From Porogramme epimiltina (lineage: Eukaryota; Basidiomycota; Agaricomycetes; Polyporales; Polyporaceae), in assembly GCA_900155495.1 (NCBI GenBank), contig FTLJ01000906.1, forward strand, positions 1 through 16,833: DNA of 16,833 nt, written 5' to 3'. Positions 8,027-16,412 of the stretch are shown here, piece after piece (positions within the stretch are counted from its first letter, which is position 1; every line of letters begins with the position of its first letter). The notes below the pieces were generated by a model that had not been told where the DNA came from, made no database searches, and worked only from the letters and a program-made list of their open reading frames with translations. The position numbers were made by a program, and so were the translations under genes.

Positions 8027-9849
8027 ATGACACCGTCTCAATTCATCGTAGCATTTCCAAGGACGGCAATGGAACGAGCGTGGGCCTCCCACGACATCGT
8101 AGCATCCATTCTTGAAACTATGGCCCCGGGTCCTCCAATCGACCTACCTCAGGGTTTGACATACCCCTACGATCGGGACGCGTTGTCGCATCAAAGGCGT
8201 CGGAACGAGAATGCCCTGGCTCGCGTCGCCCGTGTCTGCCGGGCTCTGTCAGGCATTGCTCTGGATATTTTGTGGAGATGTATCCTCAGTATATTTCACC
8301 TCATCGACCTCGTCCCGGAGTGTTACAGGTATGAGCGAATCCATGACGACGGAGACCTAGATGGCATCCAATATGAGATGGTGAGTTTTTGTATTGTGGT
8401 GTGCGAGTTGATGCTTCAGACACTCATTAGTAATGACCTTCGGGCGCCCTATAGAAATCTATTCGGGTCCCCAGCGAACAAGAGAAGCATTCTCTTCTTA
8501 CGTACGCAGTCAAGATAAGAGAGCTTTACCTCCCATGTCACCAATTCCAATACGACGGTCTCGCTATCACGCTGTTACGCTGGTTTTCCCCGGACGTCCC
8601 CATTTTTCCGCGACTACGCAGGGTGAACTGGTCCTTCGACGGGAAGTTCTGCAGAGTCCCACCATGCGCAGCGACAAAGCTGCTGAATTCGGGAAACCTA
8701 CGTCACTTCACACTCAGCCTCGAAGATGCTGTTGAACCCTACTCAGCGATTATAGAGGATATCTCCCCTGTCTTGATGGAGCTTCAGAGTTTCAAGCTGT
8801 CGACTTTCCCAACTGGTAACATGGAGTTGATACCTCGCCGGCCTATTATCGACGACAACTCCCTCATATGGCACCTCCCTTATCTCCGATCTCTCGACAT
8901 CAGCACCAGGTTCGCTGTAACCCTCCCCATATTGGCTTCGCTGTCTGAGTTCTCCCTCCAGTCCCTCACACTCTCCCATTTCTTCACATCCATAACTCCC
9001 CAGTCTCCGCGGCTTCACTTTCCGGCCCTCAGAAATCTCTCCCTCACCACGACCATGTCAGACATTGTGGGTATCATACAGTCCATCTCTTTCCCGAATG
9101 CCACAGGCGTCTTTCTCAACATCGGTGTTTTTGACCCTGGATGCTCAACGCCGGCGCAACGCACTGCGTTAGACGCTATCTACTCCGCATTCCCAACCTC
9201 CTTATGCCGGGTTCATGTCGAAATGAGGTTTAGCAAGATGGTGGAGGAGTCAGTCCGGCTGGCGCCGAATACAATCAATTTCGACGACTTCGTGCGGCCA
9301 CTTCAGTGCCTCCGCCACCTCCGGGAGCTCACACTGCGCGTCCTACACGGAAAACACATTCGCGGATTCCTAGAGTTGCTTGATGGTAACCTCCAGTCTC
9401 TCATACCATTGTGGCCCGAGCTCTCCCTCTTCGAGTACACAATTCCTACCCACTCCTCCACACCGACGTTACTACCGCACAACAAACCAGCCCTAGACAC
9501 GATCTTCGCCTTCGCACGCGCCCACCCTCGCCTATTGCACCTCCAAATTCCGTACGTGAGCATAGATCCTCTTCCAACAAGCCCCGACAGCGAAACGCCG
9601 CATGAGGATACGCACTCGCACACCCAAGAACACGGGTTGCTGTGGTTGAAGGTCGGCGGGTCCACGGATGTCTCAGTCGACGGCGTCTTGATTGAACCTG
9701 CCGTGCGGGCGATAGATCGTGCGTTTCCTCATGTGCGCAAGGAGATTCAACGCAGGCGCGCCATAAATAGCCGTTACGCGTGGAGCTACCTCGAGAAAGA
9801 GCTTTTCGAGTTGCACGATGAAGGGGACGTCCGTGGAGGGTCACAATAA
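8027..9849 (+). CDS. F-box-like/leucine-rich-repeat protein, paralogue 2 (582 aa, one intron; start ambiguous)
   Basis: Exons 8027-8380 (118 aa) and 8455-9849 (464 aa plus stop) join in phase 0 as ...GIQYEM|KSIRVPSEQEKHSL.... The F-box-like segment covers about residues 22-100 (DIVASILETMAPGP; ALARVARVCRALSGIALDILWR at 63-84), followed by YAVKIRELYLP and degenerate leucine-rich repeats. Conserved blocks are INFDDFV (392-398), TIFAFARAHPRLLHL (467-481), HGLLWLKVGG (511-520) and AIDRAFP (537-543). The ATG used by copies 1 and 3 aligns here with GTA (8048-8050). Translation must therefore begin at 8027, giving a new 14-residue N-terminus, or at 8069 (MERAWASHDIV, 568 aa). The proposed role is the same as for copy 1. 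The reading frame is intact after splicing, with no sign of decay. Confidence 0.85.
8381..8454 (+). other. Intron of F-box-like paralogue 2 (74 bp)
   Basis: Boundaries are GTGAGTTTTTG and CCTATAG, phase 0. The intron is strikingly similar to that of copy 3 (shared GTGCGAG/ATGCGAG, GCTTCAGA, ACTCAT and GCGCCCTATAG). It contains no in-frame stop, so retention would shift the frame and end translation at 8518. Confidence 0.85.
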
Positions 9850-10380
9850 GAAGGAGGGGTGGGAACAACTTGCAATGCTGGGGAACAACATGGGCAGCGC
9901 ATGTTCATGGTACTTTCTCGCGATGTGGCAAACATTCGGTGTCTAGTACAGTGTTTCCCAAAGCAACGGCACCTAAGATATGGACATCCGCCTTCGCATC
10001 ACTAGTGCCCTATATGAGAACAGGGTGTAATACCACTCACCGTCAAACTATACTATGTGGAATGGTATGGGGCCGGGGCTATTTGTAGGCGAAGGGCGCC
10101 ACATCTGGGGTGTAGGGTGCCATCCTCACATATTCTGGCGTGGATGATACGTGCTTGTGTGCGTCGCTGTCGGGCCGTCCACGTCTCGCTGGCACGAAGG
10201 CTACTTTCCACCACCAAAGTTTGAGACTGCGCCCGCACGCCGCTGCATAGAACCTTGAACCAGCCACGCGCAAGCTACGTACCCAGCAGCAGGTAACCAA
10301 GAACCACCGGCGCGCAGCTCGAGAGGCAGAAGGACGTCGTCGGACAGCGGAAGCGCGAGGAGGCGCGCCGCTGTGCTCCC
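9850..10380. other. 3' flank of copy 2, no gene seen
   Basis: Mixed-composition DNA. A segment near 9892-9920 (GCATGTTCATGG...) loosely resembles the 3' flank of copy 3 near 15588-15610, but too weakly to call. No open frame with recognisable protein character was found. Confidence 0.4.
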
Positions 10381-11800
10381 GCGCGGCTTCTCTGGCCTCC
10401 CTGCGACCAGCATGTGCACTTAAGCCCGCGCGCCGCCAGGCCCCAGGGGCGCAGGCAGCTGCGCGCACGTCGCAAGCCGCAGACCGCGCGTCTGCACGTC
10501 CGGATGCCCATATGCTTATGCGCATCGCGGGCGTGCGGGCGCGGGCGTCAGCGCGGAGCGCGTGCAGCGCGGTCCGCGGGGCAGGGGGCCATGGCCAATG
10601 GACGCAGGCGCGCGACGGGCGCGCCATCCGCACTACCGTTTGCGGTGGAGAGAAGGGCGCGCAGAACGGAAGGAAGGGGGGAAGAATGCGGGGGAAGCGC
10701 CCCGAGCGCTGAGGTAACGGCCAACCTAAATCGCGTCCCGTCGCGCCGGGCTTCTTGCTGGCTTCGGGATCTGATTCGCCTCGTGCCTGGGCGCGGAGCC
10801 CGTGCGCGGCGGGCACCCGCCCGCGCTCCTCCGTTCGGCGCGGGCGGGCGCGTCGGGTGCGAGCTTCGGGGGGCAGGACAGGGCGCGCGCTTGACCCCGC
10901 GATCTATGTGGTCCATGTCATGATTCATCTGCATCTACTTGCATCCCGCGAACACATCTACTTCTAACGCACTGGGGCGCATGCAGCCGCACCCACGCAC
11001 TCGCAGAGCAGGAGGACGCTTGGTGGGCGAATCGACGGAAGAAGGCGCAGAAGACGGGCGGCCACATGCGTGTGCCGCCCTGGCTCCACTCGCCAAAGGG
11101 AACGCCATTCGTGCTGCACCGCTGCCCGCCGCGTTCCCCGGCCCTGCCCCCGTCGAATTCGGCTCGCGACTTCCAGTGCCACGTCCCTCGTCCCGCGGGC
11201 TACGGGCTGCGGGCTACGGGCGCGTAGGGCCGCTCCTCCGCGAGCGCCGCCGAGCTTGATCAGGGCGGGCGCGCGGGGAACGCCTAACGGACGGGACGCC
11301 GCCCCGCGTGCCCAGCACCCGCACCGGCGTATACGCGCATATGGTCGTTCGGTCCACCGGTACCTGCAGGGGCCCGCCTTGGTGGGCGCGCGGAGCGGGG
11401 GGCGCAGCTGCTGCTTACGGCGCGTTACGGCGCGCCGGGCGCGTGCGTGTGGGTGCGCGCGGGCTCCGTTTGGGAGGAGAGGGCGGTGTCTTGCTGACCT
11501 GGGCTGGAGTATCCGGAGGGGTATATCTGTCGTAGGGTGCGCGCGGAGCCAGATGAGGATTTGTGTCCGGAGCTACAGTCAATGATGACGTCACGGAGCT
11601 CTGGCTATATGCGTCTGCGCCGCCTCCTGGATGTCCGTGCGCGCGAGCGTGAGGTTTAGGCGCAGCGCCGCGTTATGTAGGCTTTAGAAGCCGGTGTGGT
11701 GATGCGCGGGCGGGTGGACGGACTCGACGGCTCTAGGGAGCTGCGCGGCGCCGCGCGAGTGCGCGAAGGTCTCCGGCGCGGCCGCCTCAAGTGCAGAGTT
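10381..11800. other. GC- and CpG-rich gene-free island inside the F-box-like cluster
   Basis: Composition rises sharply compared with the flanking F-box-like genes. All frames are open for long stretches but encode only Arg/Ala/Gly/Pro-rich strings, as expected by chance in GC-rich DNA. Small tandem duplications occur near 11197-11224 (a 14-base CGGGCTACGGGC unit twice) and 11414-11435 (a TTACGGCGCG unit twice). A palindromic TGACGTCA, the CRE/ATF-type bZIP site, is at 11586-11593. Confidence 0.45.
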
Positions 11801-13482
11801 CAGGCCCGTTCAGCTTGCTTCAAAGGGGGGAAGCGCGCGAAGTAGATGTGGATCAGCCACCCGTCGAGGAACCCGCGGGATGCCGTCATCTAGACATTAC
11901 GAAGGCGCGCTCGCCGGGGAAGACGTTGATGGAATTCGAAGGGTGTGTGTGCGTGGGAGGCGCCGGTCGGGGAGGGTCGTGGGGTTGTTGTGGCCTTGTT
12001 CGATGGTGGGGGCAGGAGTGCGTACTGGATAGGCATGAGCGTTACAGCGGTGGTTCAGCGAGGAACTGGGAAGAGGTGGCAGGATAAGCGCGGCGGTGGA
12101 TCCTACGGGCCCTCGATCGAAGCACCCGCGTCTACAATGGACACTTTTAGCACAGACACAAAGGGAGCGCAGACACTCGCGACACGCACCTCGTCCTCGC
12201 TCAGTCTACGATCGCCCAAGCGAGATGGAGGGAACCCCGTACGACCCCTTTCCCCAGCCTCGCGCCGCAGAGATCCTGGTTCCTGAACCGGCCTCCAGGT
12301 CGAACTCGCGTGTTTGATTGGGGGTTTGACGAGGCGAGTCCGAGATGCACTGCATGCGTCTGCGGGCCCTGCTGCTTCGCCCGGAGTCTAAAGAGCACGT
12401 AGGACACGCAGTCTATAGAGGTCGATGTGATAGAGCATCAGCGATTGCCCCCGCCCCCAGCCGTGCCTATCGACACACACCTTTCGGCTTGGCCGCAGTG
12501 ATCTATAGATGGCTCCTTGTTTATGATGAGGCCGATAGGAGCCACGCACTTCCCCAGGACCCCTTGCGCCCGTCCCTGTACATCAAGGTCGGTGTTAGCG
12601 GGGATCTCTGAGTCGTGATCGGACCGGTTTCCCGTTGATTCGTTTGTAAGGAGAGGAGTATTCACCGAGGTTCTTACTTGTCAGCCACAGAGGCGAGCTT
12701 CATGGCTGGCGAGGGTGAACGGAACGGGCAGCCGTGTGACGGGAGCGCGGGGTCCGGGAGGCATTGCGACCTTCGGGCCAGTATCCAAGGCGCGCATTAG
12801 CATTAGTCGAGGTAAGCATGAACAGAGGGGCTCACATACGCATAAACAACCACATCACTTGTCCAATACAGTCTTAAACGCTCTCCTCCATATCCCATGC
12901 TGCCTCCGCTGGCTTGTCCTATCCGCCTCCATCACTTCTCGCTCGCACATAGACTAGGCGAGATGGGAGGGTTTCTCGTGGAAGTTGATGACTGGTGTGC
13001 ATTGGCTATCGAGGTTTGCGTCTCGAGAGAGGAAAATGTCATAGCAATGGCACCGCGAGCCCCAAGACAAGGGACCTGAGTAAAATGGTGAGTGGCCTGC
13101 AGGTGCGTACGCTTGGTCCTCCTCTGAACAGCTTCTGACGGGTTCAACATATGTAGCAGCGCCCATATTGGGGACATCTGGTCGCGCGCGCAGCGCTACG
13201 AGCATGTTATGCAGGAATAGGGCAAATTAGACTCGCGGCGTAACTGCGCTGTGCGTATGAGTTTTGTTTGGGACCAACTTCAAGGCTATGACTCACACCA
13301 TTTGAAGCTTTAGGTACAAGCACCCCTCTTTCCGGTGCACATATTGCGTGTTGGCACACACGAAACTGTCAAGCGTAGGTCCAGGGTCAGAAATGTTTAA
13401 GACGCTGTGCCAGTCATGGCGGTGAAGGAAAGGATGGGTGAGCGGCGAGCGCCACCGTCAGGTCACGCGTCCCTCTGAGGCG
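11801..13482. other. Intergenic region before copy 3, no supported gene
   Basis: Mixed composition. A C/T-rich stretch at about 12868-12910 precedes a 60-codon frame (12897-13079, inner ATG at 12963, ...FLVEVDDWCALAIEVCVSREENVIAMAP...). That frame is mildly protein-like but too short and isolated to call. An inverted repeat CTTCAA...TTGAAG sits near 13279-13308. I saw no relic of a fourth F-box-like copy and no transposon-like coding sequence. Confidence 0.4.
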
Positions 13483-13501
13483 AGATCTGAGATTGGCGAG
13501 A
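13483..13501 (+). promoter_or_regulatory. Upstream motif shared by copies 2 and 3 (copy 3 instance)
   Basis: This is the second instance of AGATCTGAGATTRGCGAGA, with one mismatch to 7812-7830. It lies 256 bases before the copy 3 start. The 5' sequence between it and the ATG is not obviously alignable with copy 2. Confidence 0.4.
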
Positions 13502-13757
13502 CTCGGAGTAGCGTACCTCGGATTTACGATTAGGCTTGCATGTCTTCCCCAACCTTTGCCAGATGTCCTCTGATCCTCCAATTCGACCGCTCTGTAGGGC
13601 TCATGAAGGTCTCCGAGTCGCGGGCGCGTAAGTGCGGGCATTGTCACTCAATGATAATATAGCCTCAGGGTCGAGCTGATTGACACATGGTCTCTGCAGA
13701 CACTGTCATACAGACCATATAGTCGAACGACGAGACAGCCTCGAGTCATAACTCGCA

Positions 13758-15532
13758 ATGGCGTCCCAAGAGACCGCAGTGGAACGGGCGTGGTCCTCCC
13801 ACGACATCGTAATAGCAATTCTTGAAACCATGGCCCCGGGTCCTCCCCTCCTTCCACCTTCGATATACCCCTACGACCGGGACGTGTGGACACATCGCAG
13901 GCGTCAGAACCAGATTGCCCTAGCCAACGTCGCCCGTGTATCCCAGGCTCTATCAGGACTCGCCTTAGACGTCCTGTGGAGCTTCATCGGAAGCATCTTC
14001 GAGCTCGTCCACCTCGTCCCGTCGTGTTACACGTACGAAAGAAGTTATGAATATCCAGGCCCCGAAGAACGTATCGTGAGTTCTTGCGTTGGTGTATGCG
14101 AGTCGACGCTTCAGATACTCATCGATCAACCGCATGCGCCCTATAGAATTTCACACGGGGTCCCAACGAACGGGAGCTACGTTCTGTTCGTACGTACGCC
14201 GCCAGGATACGAGAGCTTCACCTTCCAAACGACCCCGATGAATATGACGCTCTCGACGGGCTATTACATTGGTTCCCCCCGGACACCTCCGTATTTCCAC
14301 GCCTGTGCCGACTGAAATGGATTTTCGACGAGGGTACCTGCAGTATACCACCGAATGCAGCAACGGGACTTGTGAACTCGGGGAACTTGTGTCACCTCAC
14401 ACTCGGCGTCGACGATGCTCTGGATCTCGACCCGGCGATTCTGGACGACATCTCCACTACCTTCCCGGGACTTCACAGTTTCACGTTGTACTCTGTCTCA
14501 ACTCATACCACGGGATTGACATCTCTCCCGCATATTATCGACAACAACTCCCTCATATGGCGTCTCCCTCATCTCCGATCCCTCGACATCAGCGTCGGGC
14601 ATACCATAACCCGCTCGATATTGGTTTCGCTGTCCGAAATCTCCCTCCAATCCCTCACGCTCGGCTACTTTTCGACGTCCATCACTCCCCAATCTTCGCG
14701 ACTTCATTTCCCCGCCCTCCGACACCTTTCTCTTACCGCGGTGGCGTCTAGTGTCGTAGATATCCTACAAGCCATATCCTTCCCAAACGCCACAGGCCTC
14801 TTCCTCCGCATGGACATTTTTGACGACACTAGGTCAGCGCCTGTGCACCGCACAACATTCAACATTATCTACTCCACGTTCCCGACCTCCTTACGCCGTG
14901 TCTATATCGAGATAATATCTAGCAAGTGGGGGCAGGTGGAAGAGTCTTGGCTGGGACCAGACGCGATCAATTTCGACGACTTCGTGCAACCCCTCAAATC
15001 CCTCCGCGGCCTCCGGGAGCTCAAGCTCAACGTCAGACTCACGCGTCACGTTCGCGGGTTCCTAGAGCTGCACGACGCGGACCTCAGGTCTCTCATACCA
15101 TCGTGGCCCGAACTCGTCCTCTTCGAGTACACGGTTCCTACCTATTGGCACGCCCCGACGTCGCTACCGCAAGACGACCCGACCCTCGACACGATCTTCG
15201 CGTTCGCGCGCGCCCATCCCCGCCTCTTGCACCTCGAGCTCCCGTACATGCGCGTTCAGGGCGGACCTGACGATCTGCCATCACAAGAGAACGCGCCGCC
15301 GCCCCTCGAGGGACACGGGCTGCTGTGGTTCAAGGTCGGCTGGCCCGCGGACGGCGCTGGCCAAGGCATTCCGCTCGAGCCTGCCGTGCAGGCCCTGGAT
15401 CGCGCGTTTCCGCAGGTGGGCAAGACGCTCCGACGCGACCGCTCCATCGCGCGTGGGCTCAATCGCATGCGGGCCTACCTTGAGGCGGAGCTGTTCAACT
15501 TGCCCGCTGGAGAAGGCGTGCCAGGAGGATGA
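13758..15532 (+). CDS. F-box-like/leucine-rich-repeat protein, paralogue 3 (567 aa, one intron)
   Basis: Exons 13758-14075 (106 aa) and 14147-15532 (461 aa plus stop) join in phase 0 as ...PGPEERI|NFTRGPNERELRSV.... The ATG aligns with that of copy 1 (MASQETAVERAWSSHDIV). The F-box-like segment covers about residues 15-90; where the others have ARVCRA this copy has ARVSQA, so a conserved Cys-Arg pair is lost. After YAARIRELHLP come degenerate leucine-rich repeats, then INFDDFV (380-386), TIFAFARAHPRLLHL (455-469), HGLLWFKVGWP (496-506) and ALDRAFP (522-528). The 3' third of the gene is more GC-rich at silent positions than copies 1 and 2. Predicted role, by family, is an SCF substrate receptor; Skp1 binding may be altered by the F-box changes. 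No frame damage is seen. Confidence 0.87.
14076..14146 (+). other. Intron of F-box-like paralogue 3 (71 bp)
   Basis: Boundaries are GTGAGTTCTTG and CCTATAG, phase 0, at the homologous site. It is open in the reading frame, and retention would shift the frame and end translation at 14315 after 185 residues. The alternative internal CAG at 14112-14114 would put exon 2 out of frame, so it is rejected. Confidence 0.85.
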
Positions 15533-15621
15533 AGGCGGGAAGGAGGAGATGAGACGAACGACGCGGCGGGACCGTCGGGCGCAGGGCATGTCCGTTATGG
15601 TTTCTTGCCGCAGGGAAAGCG

Positions 15622-15675
15622 TTTAGTGTATGCTGAAGGACTACAGATATATTTTAGTGAGCACATACTGAAGGA
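15622..15675 (+). repeat. Imperfect direct repeat TTTAGTG...CTGAAGGA in the copy 3 3' flank
   Basis: TTTAGTG at 15622-15628 and 15653-15659 is each followed by CTGAAGGA, at 15633-15640 and 15668-15675. The spacing between the two words differs between the units (4 and 8 bases). The second unit is the one that aligns with the copy 1 block. Confidence 0.6.
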
Positions 15676-15692
15676 TAAGAGCTAGATTAGAC
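15652..15692 (+). repeat. 3'-flank block shared by copies 1 and 3 (copy 3 instance)
   Basis: Gap-free 41-base counterpart of 7362-7402, beginning TTTTAGTG and ending TAGATTAGAC. It lies 120 bases after the copy 3 stop codon. No comparable block was found after copy 2. Confidence 0.55.
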
Positions 15693-16042
15693 CCACAAGC
15701 TTTGCCTAGAGCCATCTATTCAGCCTGCTTCACAGGGAAGATGTGTGTGCAAGGCTGGTGTTGATCGAATCGCGCACCCATCTCCGAACCTGCGCGATGA
15801 CGTCACCAGCGACCCGACGAAAACTCGCCCGATGGAGGCAGTGTCGAGAAGGCGGCTTTGCGGGTATGCGGCGGAACCTATCTGCGATGCTGACGTGCCC
15901 ATCAGGAATGAGAGAGTATACATGCGATCGCAGTACTCACCACGTCCTTAGGATACCTCCATTGGGGCCATCTTGGGCACGCGCCGTCCACGTTAAGCTA
16001 GGGAGCGCAGCGGGTCTAGGGTTCTGGGAAAAAGTCCTCGGC

Positions 16043-16129
16043 GTGTAAGTTACAGGTGTAAGTTACATGAGGCCCCTCAAGCCCTTCTTTACACGGTAAA
16101 TAACATGTAAGTATGTAAATAAGTGTAAA
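16043..16129. repeat. AT-rich patch of repeated TGTAAG/TGTAAA words
   Basis: A 12-base unit GTGTAAGTTACA occurs at 16043-16054 and 16056-16067; its TGTAAGTTACA core is an odd-centred palindrome. TGTAAG recurs at 16106, and TGTAAA at 16114 and 16124, with TTACAC on the opposite orientation near 16089. Clustered short words of this kind resemble subterminal repeats at the ends of some DNA transposons. I see no matching partner end or transposase in the window. Confidence 0.45.
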
Positions 16130-16356
16130 AAAGCGCCCGGGGAGCGGAAAAAATGCCTGAGTAATGCTTAGCAGCCTCTCCTGGTGCAGCAGGGATGATG
16201 CAAAGAGATTTGCACCATGCACCATGCTAAATGCAATCATCAGGAGTCAGAGTTAGTCGAAATGCAGCGGAGGTGGCAATAAGCGCCGTCGCGCGAATGA
16301 TGGCGCCGAGATACTTACTAGGATGTGAGAAACTCGTTGAAGTAGTAACTCACATG

Positions 16357-16367
16357 TATAAATTATA
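16357..16367 (+). promoter_or_regulatory. TATA-like element before a possible gene at the right edge
   Basis: TATAAATTATA is followed by a C/T-rich stretch (16368-16388) and ATGs at 16390 and 16413. Such an arrangement is typical of a fungal core promoter, but no convincing coding sequence follows within the window. Confidence 0.25.
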
Positions 16368-16412
16368 CCACCCCCTTCCACCCTCCGCCATGCCATCCCA
16401 AGCACCGCCGAG

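Larger units (their letters stand above)
15533..16042. other. 3' flank of copy 3 and spacer, no gene seen
   Basis: It contains the 3' block shared with copy 1 and a TGACGTCA palindrome at 15798-15805. A 67-codon minus-strand frame (15720-15923) is open but featureless and I do not call it. Confidence 0.45.

Noticed and set aside
8433..8735. Shifted frame across the intron-exon 2 boundary of copy 2, which at first suggested a frameshifted pseudogene
   Set aside because: The apparent frame change in all three copies is fully explained by GTGAGT...TAG introns; spliced frames are intact.
10079..10816. 245-codon minus-strand frame in the GC-rich island
   Set aside because: Ala/Arg/Pro/Ser-rich with no domain, and overlapped by equally long frames on the other strand; typical chance frame in GC-rich DNA.
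12897..13079. 60-codon plus-strand frame (FLVEVDDWCALAIEVCVSREENV) after a C/T-rich stretch
   Set aside because: Mildly protein-like, but too short, unconserved within the window and lacking neighbours or splice partners.
15720..15923. 67-codon minus-strand frame (MYTLSFLMGTSASQIG...)
   Set aside because: No domain, competing plus-strand frames of similar length, and no promoter signal.
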